Below, in pieces: positions 35,780-49,145 of a stretch of DNA of 64,000 nt. This DNA is from Lepraria neglecta (Eukaryota; Ascomycota; Lecanoromycetes; Lecanorales; Stereocaulaceae). The translations under genes were made by a program, and so were the position numbers. The DNA lies in assembly GCA_033220425.1 (NCBI GenBank), contig CM065651.1:2728001-2792000 (forward strand), written 5' to 3'. Under the pieces are notes generated by a model. It did not search any database. It was not told the DNA's origin and saw only the letters and a program-made list of their open reading frames with translations. Each line of letters starts with the position of its first letter. Position 1 is the first letter of the stretch.

Positions 35780-36162
35780 TTAGTATTCTCACTCCTGAAG
35801 CTATATATACCGGCACAAGTGGATATGTAAATAGATGCTTGGGCGGTCTAACGCCAGGGCTAGCAGGCCTAGAAAGGCTACAACAGGTGCCCCAGCGCTA
35901 GAAAACTCCCATGCCTAGGCGGTATAGACCTGGAGTGTAGATAGGCTATATATAGGCTATATATAAGGTGCGGGTAGGCGGGAAAGAACTGCTATAGCTC
36001 TAAAAGAGATGAACTCGACTGAAGAGCTAACTACTAGTGGGATACTTATATAAATAGTGCTCTCAGGAAGTACGGATCTCTCGCTATAGCCTATAGTTAT
36101 AGCGTATGGCTGAAACCGCATCTGATTATAAGATATACTAACCTATAGTCCTACTATAGCGA
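35780..36162 (-). repeat. Full 383-bp terminal unit (A+B) of outer element
   Basis: Same length and alignable end to end with the lone copy at 56232-56614. Part A (35780-35910) is repeated at 36163-36293 and the end of part B (35983-36162) at 49146-49325. Confidence 0.75.
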
Positions 36163-36293
36163 TTAGTGTTCTTACTCCTAAAGCTATATATACCGGCACA
36201 AGTAGATATATAAATAGATGCTTGGGCGGTCTAACGCCAGGGCTAGCAGGCCTAGAAAGGCTATAACAGGTGCCCCAGCGCTAGAAAACTCCC
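36163..36293 (-). repeat. Split-repeat part A, second copy
   Basis: 131 bp, the same length as 35780-35910, with only a few transition differences. Unrelated interior sequence starts after it. Confidence 0.75.
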
Positions 36294-36741
36294 AAATAAT
36301 ACCTAAATAACGCCCCCGTAGAGGGTTTCCGAGGAAGGCCTCGCAGGGTAGCTCCTAGCGAGTATCGCTAGTACTAGCGCTGCTGGTGCCGACGTAATAC
36401 TATAAGTATTCGCTCGGGATAAATAACTATATATAGATAATAGGAGTCCGACTTCTATCGCCCTAGTAGCTAGATTTCTTCGTTACTAAGGCCTACCTCT
36501 TGTACAGAGGTAGCGGCCCCCCTGCGGAAGGAGTATCCTGAATAATAACCTTCTACCCTAAGTAATATAAATACTTAACGAAGGTAACTCGTAGCGATCT
36601 CCCTTATAAATACAGAGCCTCCTAGCTAGAAGAGGGGACTGTTTAGTATAGTCTTCTACTTGAATAAATAGCGTAATACCTTAACTATATATACTCTATT
36701 ACCGGAAGCTGCGATAGTAAGGGTAATACCCCGCCTGAAAG

Positions 36742-36923
36742 TGGCAGGGTCTCAGTAAGGATGAAATATGCAACGCGCAAAGATCACAATGAACGAGTTA
36801 TTGGGGTTGAATGAGTTGTTGTTTTTTCTTAGCTACTGAGCGGGAGAAATACATGAGGCCGGGCGTAAGCGCTTACTAATCCAGCAACCAGCAACCAGCA
36901 ACCAGCAACCAGTAACCATAACA
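36742..36923 (-). repeat. 3' LTR of the Gypsy element
   Basis: 182 bp, starting TGGCAGGGT and ending CATAACA on the plus strand. It contains a short tandem array of the 7-mer AGCAACC. Preceded in element orientation by the polypurine tract. Confidence 0.85.
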
Positions 36924-37040
36924 GTTGCCCCCGCCGAAAGATACCGTTCGCCTACGAGGCATCAAGAAGCTAGAAGATGCTACATACATCAAGAGAATTG
37001 CCTTGCCAGTGTCGCGATTCCGTATAACTTCGATGTTCCT

Positions 37041-37215
37041 ATCATTTAGGGTCGCCGTTATTAAGAATAAAAGAAATAGTATTATTTAGGGTCGCCGTCA
37101 TCAGGAATGAAAAGAAATAGCTAACTATTATTTAGGGTCGCCGTCATCAGGAATGAAAAGTAATAGCTAACCATTATTTAGGGTCGCTGTTATCAGGAAT
37201 GAAAAGTTAATAGGT
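37041..37215. repeat. ~46-bp tandem repeat inside the Gypsy element
   Basis: The core TTTAGGGTCGCCGTCATCAG occurs four times, starting near 37041, 37081, 37127 and 37173 (spacings 40, 46, 46), with an ATGAAAAG..ATAGCTAAC linker. It lies between the extra reading region and the 3' LTR. Confidence 0.7.
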
Positions 37216-40200
37216 AGAGTATTAGTACCGTGCCTTTTCTCAGCCATACTTATTCGATAATATATAGCTCTCCTCGAGCATTAAGCTCGATATTACCGTC
37301 TTCTACTAGCTTCTTAAAGTTCTCTGAAGGAGCTTGTCTCTAGCTCTTAAATAAACTATTATAAAAGGTGATACGCGATATAGTAGGGAAAGCGTCGGTA
37401 AAAAGAACTATAGCGTCGTTGATACGCTTGGCGATACTATTATAGTATACCCGATTATCTATAAGCTCGTCTATTTCGTTCTTTACAGCTTTAAAAGCGC
37501 CCTAGACCTTTAATATTTATATAGGAACCTTTATCTACGGTATAAATAATTTCTAGTAGGTAATAATCCTACTCCACTTGAATATATGTATAGCGTAGCT
37601 ATTAAATACCTTATGAAATCCTTTAAGCAGCTATACTATAGCTACTACCTTTCCTTCCGCGATACGTAAGTTCTTCTTAAGGTTTTTATTATCTAGAGTT
37701 AGGGTAGCGATAAGCTTATCCTTTATATCGTCGTCTAGTAGTAGCTCCTCTTTATCTTTATCGCTATCGATAAGAATTATATTCGGCTTCTACTTTACAG
37801 GTATAGTATTTTTTGGAGGTAGTAGAGGCTCCTATATAGGCTCCTGCGTAGGCTCCTGCGTAGTATCCTTCCTTAGTATAGTCTTCTCGCCCTTTCCTTT
37901 TATCTCGGTTACTAACTCCTTTAGCAGTATCTTTATCTTCTAATACTTCGGTAGCGGGCCTAATATATTTTTACCTCCCTTACGCTTTAACTTTAAGGCT
38001 ATCTCCGTGGCCTCACCTAGCGTAGCCTAGATTTCACAAACTCGGCCGTTGACGATAGTATACTTATTATATACCTTTATCCCAGTAAAATCCTCCTGGT
38101 CCATATTATATAACCGCTCTCCTTTATCTCTATATATCTATATATATCCGAACGGAACCTTATAGACCCATTTTTCTATCTTGCTATCGTAACACTTTAC
38201 TACCTAGCTACGATTCGTCTATTCCGAACGCAGCGGGTCCCTTAAATAGAAGACCGTAGGCTATCTCTTATAGCGCTCTGTCCGAGAGATTACTCCGTTC
38301 TTAGTAATATTAGCTACCTAAAGCAATAAAAGATCAACACCAGTTAGCGGCTATATAGATTCGTCTACTATTATATTATGATCAGGCTCGTTATAAAGTA
38401 GAGGGTCGTTAGCCTTCCGATCGCCTATTTAGTCCCTATCTCCTTCTTTCCAGTAGGTATATACCGGAATACTAGAGCGTAGCTTTATCGAAGTAGGGGA
38501 ATTATTATCGCTAAGGAGGATCTTAAGGGCAGGTAAATCAACGCGAACGAACTTATTAGTAGGCTTGCGGAAAGGAAGGACTGGAGTATCCCAGAGATCG
38601 TCGAGCTCCCTCTTTAGATCTAGCCTCTCTTCTAGTCGATTCAGGTAGTTAGTATACTATAGTACCAGTTATAGAAAATACGTATAATTAATTTAGGGGG
38701 TATAAAGGTCAAGACCTTAGCACAAGTCCTGGTAAATAAATAGCTCTATATATAGGTTTTCGTTAATAGGGCAAGCTAAGGGACTAATAAGTTCTCTAAA
38801 AGTTGCCTTAAAAGGATCGTTCATGAAATTCTATAATACGTATACTAGCTCCTTAGGTTCTATAATAATAGGTAGAAGCTTAGTATTTACAGTAATAGGG
38901 TACCTCGGAATAATATACACGTTAATTATTCCAACGATCTAATTAATATCAGGTCTAAATCCTAACCTAACGATCTCCTTGTTTTAGCGTTGTAGATATT
39001 CTAATAGCTCGTTAATAGAGGGTAATCCGCTAAGAATAAACCGCGCGTCGTCGTCTTCAGATAGGTAGTACTACAAAATAGCTTCGGCGTAACGATAATC
39101 TTTTGGTTTAAAAGGTATACCCTAGTAGCTATTATATAAAGGTAAGGGAATAATAAACTTGGCCTCCGTATCCGTTTCTTCTATACTATCTTCTTGTAGC
39201 TCGAATTCGTGTTTAGAAAAAGATATAGATTATATTCGATACGATATCGCGTATAAAAGGTATAGGGTATAGGTAAGTTAAGTAAGGTAAGGTATTGTGA
39301 TCTTCGCGAAGCAAAACCAAGCGCGTTACTACACCGTGATGAAGGCGTAAAAATTGCCACCGAAAAATCTCTGCAGCCGCGTCACTTATTCGGCTTTGGA
39401 GCTATATAGATATATACTAGATAAAGGCTGTAGTTATAGCTAGATACAAGTTCCTTCTGCCCCTATTAGAAAGCCAGTCAACGTCCTCGTTGTCCTAAAT
39501 ATACTCCGGGCCTCTAGTAAGACCTGCTATATTTAACGTCTAGCTTGACGGTACGCTAATAAGTAATACTTGTCGGCGTATAGGAAGAAAGGTAGCGTTC
39601 AGGATTTCTTCTGAGCTACGCTTTATTATCTCTTTCCTTTAGATTCTTTTTAAGACTCTATTCGATGGCCTCGTACTAATTAAGGTCTATATTTTTCTTT
39701 ATATTCCTCGATAAGCTCTCTTACGTCTACTAAGTCATCGATACTATACTACTTATTCTAGACGGGTCCCTATCCTTTCCACTTGACTAGGTATTTAGTT
39801 ACTATTCGCTTTCTATAACTAGGAAGCCTTCTCTCTCTTCGGTCAAGTAGACGTTCAATCTCGTAGTAATTATTAGTACCTTCCTTATCGTTATCGAATA
39901 CCGGGTCCTAGCCGGTTTCCCTTAGCCGCTTATACGGGTCCTCTCTAAGCGGAGCGGGTTCTAGTGCTGCGACTGAGACGACAGGGTGTATAGTTATTGA
40001 TTCGGGGAGGTCGAGCTTATATATAAGCCGTCCGTATCTCTTAAGGATCTTGAATAGGCCAGCTCGTTGGTTAGAAAGCTTCTTATTGTCTAACCCTAGT
40101 AATCGATATCCCTTATAGAGCTTCAGGAAGACTATATCTCCTTCCTCTATAAGGAGCGGAACGTGCTTAGAATCGTAGCGAATCTTTGATTCAGCCGCCG

Positions 40201-43200
40201 CGAAAGTAATTACGTCTATAGCTTCCTTTCGATTCGTAGACCTCGCGTTAGTAATATCTATCTAATTCTTAGACGTTGAAACTGTAATCGTTATTCCGTT
40301 ATTAAGCTTCATTCTATATATAATCTTATTCGGTAACAATATCGTAGAAGCGTTGGAAGAATTATTGAGTACTAAACGAAGTGTTACGGCGAACTCATCC
40401 TATAGTTTATCTGGGAAACAAGTAATATAGAACCTCAGGGCAATTTCGACTGTTTAATTCGTTCGCTCGGACTAACCGTCCGACTAAGGATGGTAGGCAG
40501 TAGAGACTATAAGCTCGGTGCCTAATGCCTTGAAAATGGCCTTCTATAGTGCAGAAAGGAACTTCGGATCTCTATCAGAGATAATTGCGTTCGGAATTCC
40601 CCAGTTAGTCAATGTAGCGAGCAACCCAATAGCCCATTCCTCTGCAGTGGTAGTCATACCGAAACCATCTACCTTCTATCCTAGTAGTGTAACGGAAGGG
40701 TAAGCAAGGTAAGACTTCTTCGGTTCAAGTGTAATCTTTAGGCTCGCGAATAGAGAGAAGATGATCTTTAAGTACTATAGGTATTCGTTTATCGATCGGG
40801 AGAAAATGACTATATCGTCTATATAGTATCTCGCGAAGTGTCGGTATAGTCGAAGGAAATTATCCATCTTCCTCTAGACGTAAGGAACCGATCCTTTGAA
40901 ACCTATAGCGGCGATATTATAGTGTTCCGCCCCTCGGTACGAGACGACTATAAATTTATATCGATCTTCCTTCTTGACTAAGAAAAGGTAGAATTAGCCG
41001 CTATAGTCGACGACACTAATCTGAGTATATCCTTATATAGACGATACGATATCACTTTAGAGTAGTAAAGGATAATTATCAGAGACGGTAATTTTATTAA
41101 GTCCACGAATATCGACTACAACGCGTCCCTTCCGCCTCAGAGTCTTTTCCGGACCTTCGTAGATAGTTTTCTATATAATAAATACTAGGAAAGCAAACGG
41201 TAAAGGTTTAGTAGACTACGATATCTTTCCCTACTTATATATCTTATCGAACTTTTCGTTAATAAGGGCCTAGGTATTAGGGCTAAGAGGATATACCTTA
41301 TTGCCGAGTTTGGCGTTAGAAGATTACCAATTTGTTGTAACAGGAACAGTCAGCCATTCAGATTCCGGGAGGTCGATTGTATCTCTAGTATCTTCCTAGA
41401 TTCGAGGGTATTCCTCCGTAAGCTTCTAAATGGCGGAGATATCTTCCATTTTGCTATAGATAGTAATACCGTTAGTAAGCTTCGTTTCTATAGTAGGATC
41501 AATATGAGTTCGTGTAATTACCGGCCTTGGGTCCAGTATCTTGGTCAATTCGGAAACTATAGATTCTTCGCTATATATAGTCTTCGCTGCCAATAAATAA
41601 TTGTCTAGGTTAATAGGGTAGGTTTCTTCCGCTTTATACTCTACTACTAAGCCTATATATTATCGACGACTGATGATAAGAGGCGTATTCTTTTTATTTC
41701 GAACGTTCATAAAGTCGACTCTAGAGTCGATGAAATAGGTATATATACCCGCAGTATAAGGCTCGAAGAGGAAATCTCTGTCAGGTAATTATATATTACC
41801 TCCAACTATTATAGTAACCTGAGCTATAGACCGCGGTAGAACTTCCTGACGTTATTCGGAGCGTATAACGCGATGAATACGGATATTGTCTCTAGCGGTA
41901 GTCTAAACAGGAACCGAGACGTTATTACAGCTCCCGAAGATAACCTTATTATATAGTAGGTCAATAGTAACCTGTTTAGGTCCTAGGACGTCTATTCCGA
42001 TAAGTATATTTACCTTTAAATTATCTATAATATAGAAATCTCGGGTGATTTTAATCGTAACCGAGTCTCCTGCTTCTAATTCTCCGTCTATATAGAAGTC
42101 GAGGGTAGTCTATTCGGCTATAGTATGTCTATTCGAGCTGATCTCGCGTAGTATAATAGGTAACTTATATACCTTTATTTCAAAGGTAGGAATTCGCCTT
42201 TTCAGAAAAGTGCGATCGATTATAGTTATTAGGTATCTTGTATCAAGACATCCCGGCTTATAAGGAGTATTCGGGGATAAGGCAATTTATCTAGTAAGGT
42301 AGTGCTATAAACGGAAAGACAGGCTATTAAGAGATGACCGGGGTACTGCGGATTCGATTACCTCGCCTTTATTAATTACCTTCGTTAGTTATAATACTAG
42401 GTTAATTAATAGTACTAGTGCCTCTTTAGTAGGTATAGGATTAACCGACTTCTTTATAGAAGCCTTAGTGCGGCGGTATGTTTTCGCCTTGATATATATA
42501 TAAAGCAGATTATTTAAAGGAAAATCTGCCTTATAGTAACGATATACGGAATAATACCCTATCTTGCCAGTAGAGATATAGTACGAGACTACCACGAATC
42601 CTATATCGACGTCTTCTGACTCCTTCTTTTCCTCAGGAGGGACTGATTCTTAGGTATTATAGAAGTTCTTATTAGTGCCTATATAGTAGCTATAGGGATC
42701 TTGAGGATTATAATCCGTGCCTGCGTGATATCCTTCGGTAGCTCCGTCTACTCTATACCCGTAGTTTTTATCCTAGGAGTTATTATAGTAGACTTCCTGA
42801 CTAAAGTAGACCGGCTATATTAGGAGTGCTGGTGGACCGTAATTCTAATTGCCGTAGCTTCGATTACTATAGCTATACTGCCTTAGAGAGTAGTATAGGC
42901 GTCTACTACGGTTCCTATAGTTCTAATTCTATCGACTCGTGGTATAAAGGTTTTAATTTGGCTATATATTTCCGGCGGTAATTATAAGGGGTTACTTCGG
43001 AGGAGGAAGCGTATTTCTTAGAGGCTAGTTCTAGCCTACAGCTTGACTGGAAGCCTGCTAAGGTGGTTACATTATCTATATATTAGTAATATAAGCTGGC
43101 TAAGTATAAGGCGCTTGAAATAGATTAGAATAAAAAGGCTGTCCCAGCTGCTAATATCCGTATTACAGAGGAAATCCTCCTATTATCAGTCTATTCTGCT

Positions 43201-45529
43201 GAAAAGGCCGCTACTAATATTACTATAGACGATATAGTAATAAAGAGTACCCACCTTGCCGTCCCGGCGGCAAGAATTTCTCCTTACTAGAACGTTCCTA
43301 TTAATTATCCCTATCCTTTTCACGTTCCCTAATTTCCTTCCGAGTATCTTTATACTGTTACTCCTTCTATAACTATATTCGATACTATATTTCCTTCCTA
43401 CCCTTTAGCTACTCGATGAATTCTTAGAGGGTTATATTCGTAGTCGGAGGAGGAATCATAGCCTAGAATTCTATATCTAGGTGATTCTAAGCCTATGTAG
43501 CCTGTGTATATTCTTCGGTGATCCCGGCCTGTACTATATATTTAGATACGTTCTGGACGTATACCGACGGGTTATTTCGTTCACTTGTATCCCTCGAAGT
43601 ATAGGACTATTAGCTTAGTTCTTCTAAAGCTATAGATATTATAATCTTGAAATAATCCTGTAACCTGGCAATTTGGCGTTGGAGGCCGGTTAGTAGTTAT
43701 ATTATAGTATCCTTCTCGTCCTAGGAAAGAATCTTAAGCTACCAGTTTACTACCGCCCCGCGGAAGTAACTATTTAGATTCTTTCTTACTACCTCTTCGC
43801 CTTTTATAATAGCGAAGTCTTAGGTATAACTATAGAAAGTATAGACTTCTCGGAAGATTAATTCTCTGGGATTCGGTACGATATTACTAGTACCCTAAGA
43901 CTCTAGATAATCCAGGTAAAAGAAACCAAGTTTATGGGCACGGAAAGCTCTACTACCAGATTAATTCGATTAACCAGCTTCTCTAGGTTCTCCGGTAGGG
44001 CCTGGTAGTCCTAGGGGTCTAACTAGACCTCGGAACTTATATAGATTGTAACTTGCTAGAGTATTATTTACCGCTTCTGGCACTGTAGCTCGTATAGCTT
44101 GAATTATAGCGTTATATAGTGCAGTATTAATACCAGGAGGGGCCTGCGGCATCTCGCCATTTCCTTATTATTAGTTCCCTAGATTCTAAGGAGCTCTATA
44201 TTACTATAGAGTAAACGGAGGCTGACCCCCCCTCTGGTTAAAATTTCCGAAGCCTAGTCCTCCTAATAAACTGCTCTATCCGCTATTATTCCCTCCTATA
44301 GGTATTATAGTTAATCCGTTCGGGAATAAAACCCGCCTTATAATATCGTCTATAGTATAGGTCTTACCTAGTAGAAGAAACCTCCTTAGGGCTGACGGAC
44401 TAGCTAAAAGAGAACTAGATAGAGAGAGAACTAGTAAGGACTACGAGGTTAATAAATACTAATATGCCTTTTCTCGAGCTACTCGTGAAATCTAAGGGCT
44501 TAGAAGCTCGTCTGCGTCTTCTATTTAGTCGACCTTCTAGACTTCGAAATACTTAGAGTCTCTATAAAATCTAACTCCCTTAGTAAATATAGCTAAAGCC
44601 TCCGCGAGAGATAAGGGATACTTCTAAGTAAGTAGAAATATAAAAGGAACTTCCTTCGCGTCGACTTCTAATAAGTTAACTTCCGAGGGATCGACTAAGA
44701 GAGCCCTGCTATTAGAATAACCACGTCTTATATAAGGTTTACTACCCCTAAGAACGTCTATTAGCGGATTATATATATTAATAATCGAAAGAATAACTTA
44801 ATAGTATAATATATTAATATTCTTTTCGTATACGTCGACGTTATTCGCTAAAAAGGCGTTTAACTAGAAAGTAAGGGAAATAGTAAGGTCTAACAACTTC
44901 AGCTTCTCCGCTTCTAGAGTAACTCCTATCTAGCTTATAAGGAGCTCGTTATTAATAACTAATTAAAGATAGTATTTTCGTATTAAAGGAAAAGCTTTAT
45001 TTAACATAAGGTATAGAGGCGGTAATATAATCTGGTAACTCAATTCTTCGGCAGAAATTCGTACCGCGCCAAGTGTTAGGGGCGAAATCCAGACATGGAA
45101 TAGCGTCCTAATAGAATTTGCTGGTGTAGAGCTATACGCAAAGTACGCTGACGCAGAAGGTCGCTGGTATAGCTTCGTAGGTAGTATAGTTCTTGTAGCC
45201 TTGCAGTATAGTTTAGACGGAAATAGATGAGGCGTTCTCGGCTCGGTCCGAAGTGGTGACAGTAGTGGTAATAGTACAGTAATATACTAGTGATTTGTAG
45301 CTGTACTAAGCGGGTGCTTTTCAATAGCGTAGAATTGTAGGGATAGTTACAGATGAAGGCGAACTTAGTAGCGTAGGCTGTTTCGATCTACAGGAAGTGA
45401 TTGGTGCGGAAGATGGTACTATCTCGGCGAATCAATGATGCTTAATAATTAATGATTCGTGATAGCGGAGGACTGGTGCCCTAAGGGCTAGTATACGGCG
45501 GGAATGAACATACTGCCGTTACTACCAAT

Positions 45530-45711
45530 TGGCAGGGTCTTAGTAAGGATGAAATATACAACGTGTAAAGATCACAATGAACGAGTTATTGGGGTTGAAT
45601 GAGTTATTGTTTTTTCTTAGCTACTAAGCGGGAGAAATACATGAGGCCGGGCGTAAGCGCTTACTAATCCAGCAACCAGCAACTAGTAACCAGCAACCAG
45701 CAACCATAATA
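45530..45711 (-). repeat. 5' LTR of the Gypsy element
   Basis: 182 bp, the partner of 36742-36923. The two differ at about ten positions, all transitions. Confidence 0.85.
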
Positions 45712-48700
45712 GAAAGGGTCCGTTTTTAATACTAGGAGGGTAAGCTCTAGATGGTTCTTATATAGCCTCACTAAGCGACGAGTCAGGAACTACTGGCTGA
45801 ATTCGTGATTATTACGATCTTTTGCGGTATAGGTAAACTCCCCTATATAGAGGAATACGGCGAATACAAGGTAAAAGGCCGTATATAATATTAAACTAGT
45901 CTCGTTATACTAGTCAAAATAAGGGAGGATTTATAGGAGTAGATCCTTAGTAATAGAACGTCTTTCTTTTATCCCGGCCTCGCCCTATAGATATCGTATA
46001 CCTGCTATTATACGTTCTAATTATAGGTTATAAAATACTACGAGGCCCCTATAGCCTATATCTATATACGTTGATCTAACGCCTATTAAATAGGCCTTAA
46101 CTGTCTTTGCCTTGACCCGTTTCGTGCTGAGATCTACTATCTAACTAGCTAATAAGTTCACCGTCGCTAGGAAGGGAGGTATACTCCCCCTAAGTATATA
46201 ATAGGTGATATATAACTGCGTTAGTATAGTATACGTTTTTCGGGTTTTTATTACTAACCCCTACTATAGGAGTCGAGCGGCTTCTCGTAGCAGTACAGTC
46301 TGACTATACCAAGATTATAGTAGGTCCCGCCCTGACTCGGCGGGGATATAGCTAGGTGACCTAGCTAAGGGTATCTATCAGCGATTTTTCGATATCGGAA
46401 TCGCAAGAGGTTATTAGCCAGTTGGTTAGCTCCTGTTGGGATCCATTCCGGAACCAAATAGATATCATATCTAGCCGTAAGTATAGCTATATCCCTTAGT
46501 AGGGCTATAGCTGGTCTACGGATCGAGGATTTATATAGCCTATAGATACAGGTATTATTGTCGCAATAAAGGGTTAATTTTAATCCCCGGAGTCGTTCTA
46601 ACTATAGCTGTATCGCGTAAAGAACAGCCTTCATTTCTTTGAATTATATATCTTTACGACGATAGCGTATAGCGACCGGTATACTAAAGACGTCCTGGAC
46701 CGAGTATAAATAGGCTGGGTGATTAAGAATGTAGCCCCCTATACCAAGCCTCCTAGAGGCGTCAGTCTATATATACCACGATGGTCGACTAACGACGTGA
46801 TATAGTAGTTTAAGGCTATTCCAGTCCTTTATGAAGGTATACTACTATAGTAGATTAGCCTTTATAGCTGCGGTGATATATAGGATAGCTATTTACCTCC
46901 GAATTACGTCAAAAAGTCGCCTTAAGAAGGCCCTTCCTAGAACTACAATTTTGGCAGTAAATAATAGAAAACCGACTGCTAACTCAAGCTCCGAATATAG
47001 GATTATAGGCCTTTTAAGGAGGCCTTATACTATATTTCTTGCCCTATCTAGCTTGTCTAGAGGGAGTCGTACCTATATAAGGATACTATCGAATTCAATT
47101 CCCACAAAGTCGGCTTTTATACCTCTCGTATCCTTTAAATAGTTAACTGACAGGCCTAATTCGTTATATACTTGATCGAATTGATGGCTGTATACGATGG
47201 CGTTAGCTTATAGTGCCAGAATGGCGAAGAAATCGTCCAAGTAGTATAATACTATAGCCTAGCAATACTGCGGTTATAATCTAGTTAACCGCCTTCGCAA
47301 ATAGGTTAAAGAGGAATAGTACTATATATAAACCAAAGGGTAGATAGCGTTCTTTCCAGTAGAAACCATTATAGTAGAAACCTAGTAGCTACTAGTCTAA
47401 AGTAGCCACTAGAATATGACGAAAGGCGTCTTTCAGGTCTCGCTTAACGAATTAAGCCCCTGGACCTTGTTACAGCAGCGTATCCATAGCGTTATCGTAC
47501 GTTATATACTCTAAGGTACCCTAATCGTAAGGTATACTATTATTAACTAAGCTGCCGTATAGAAATAAGAGGTTATAAATACGTCTCTAGCCCCTATTAT
47601 ACTTCGGGACTAAGCCTAGCAGCGAATAGACGTATCGGGGCTCCGTCTGATAGTCTACTAGAGTTAACTAGTTATACTAAAGCTGTTTTTAAAGGTCCGC
47701 AGTTAATATATCTAGTACTATATATACTAATTAGTGGTTTTGACTAAGGTATTAGATATCTATACCTCTATACCCGATTTTTGCCCCCTTCCGAAGAATA
47801 GCCGCTAGGGTCTTGGCGAAGGTTTGATCGGGGTGATTCTTTAACTATTTATACTAACTATCAACGCGTAATAGGCCCTAATAGGGTAGATCTAGATCGG
47901 ATAGATCGACGAGTAAGTATAGAAAACCTTCTACTACATATAGTAGCGATATAGGTACCTACGGGTACTCTGGGAGTTATTCCGACTTAGAGATTCGATT
48001 TACTAGTAGTATCAAGTTAGCGTTATTCGAGGCCGAGTTAGCCCTTAAGTACGTATTTACTAGGTAATTCTACTAATAGATAGAATAGATATAAAGATAC
48101 CTGCAGCGGTTACGTAGACAGTAGCCGCTATTAAATAATCTATACGTAAATAGGCCTGAAGAGGAGGATTTAGAGGCACTACCACCTATATATAACCTAG
48201 TATCGCCCTATACAGATATCCTTCGGACTAAGAGGTCTAAGCAGCGTCTATTAACAATCGACTAGGCTACTAGATTATCCTAGCTACTTAGGATACGTAT
48301 AGTAACGAACGCGTGATAGTATACACAGATAGAGTTAAATTTATAGTATATATATAGCTCCGTAAGGCGAAGGCGGTAGTCCGAAAGGGCTACCTATAAC
48401 CGTATACTTACTATAGGGTACGTATAGTAATAAACGACCTAGCTATATACCTCGAAACACTATAGAAGGTATACTAACCCGTTAGTCTCCTAGATTATAT
48501 TACTATCTATACGATTAGTATAGTTATAGGCTAGCTTTATAAGGTATTCCATTTTAAATATTCTAAAGAAGATTTACTTAAAATACTTAATATTAATAGT
48601 ATAATAGCGCTTATAAAGACTAAGAAAGGGTTTCTTACCTTTAGTATACCTGAAAGAGACTATTAGGCTATCCCCCTCCTCTAAGTCTATACTAGAAATA

Positions 48701-49145
48701 GATAAGTAGCGATAACGATAACGGCGACGGTAACTATATAACTTATAGACTTAATAGCGATCCTAGTAATCGCGCTGGTCCTTTAGCGCCGCTAGGCGGT
48801 ATTCTAACTCACGAATTTAATTATAGTAACTAGGAGGAGGTATTTCGTCGATAAGGCTTAGGCTAATAGTTCCCGAAGAGGTAGCAGATACCTGTAATTC
48901 GGGAGGGGGTATAGTATCCCTCCGAGTGGCTGTTTTGGCTTGTTTATAGTTCTTGGAGGAGGTCTTAGGGGCCGTCTTGGAGGCTTTCTTGGAGGCTTTC
49001 TTGGAGGTAGCTAATTTATATATAGCGATAGCTATAACTAGGTGATACTAAGGTATTTATATTTAGAAAGAGGGGGGAAGAATATAAGTATAGATAGGAT
49101 GAAAGGATAGATAGACTAATATATATATAGGTTTAATTACTGTGA

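Larger units (their letters stand above)
36742..45711 (-). mobile_element. Nested Ty3/Gypsy chromovirus fossil
   Basis: An 8970-bp element with two 182-bp LTRs (36742-36923 and 45530-45711), LTR ends TG...CA in element orientation, and a 5-bp target duplication GAAAG (36737-36741 and 45712-45716). A purine-rich GGCGGGGGCAA tract beside the low-coordinate LTR shows it runs on the minus strand. Parts in order on that strand: gag at about 45-43 kb; a C2H2-like zinc motif near 42.5 kb; an aspartic-protease-like region at about 42.1-41.6 kb; reverse transcriptase with YIDD near 40.8 kb; integrase-like sequence (ISDRDPKFLS) near 40.6 kb; and a chromodomain (TKYLVKWKG) near 39.8 kb. A further reading region of unknown function lies at about 39.26-37.24 kb. 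Badly broken, with many breaks of RIP type. LTRs are about 94-95% identical, but RIP prevents simple dating. Confidence 0.85.

Noticed and set aside
40518-40703. Plus-strand 61-codon frame in the Gypsy element
   Set aside because: It is the antisense of the integrase region on the element's coding strand.
46831-47142. Plus-strand 103-codon frame in the outer element
   Set aside because: Antisense shadow of the reverse transcriptase/RNase H region, which reads on the minus strand.
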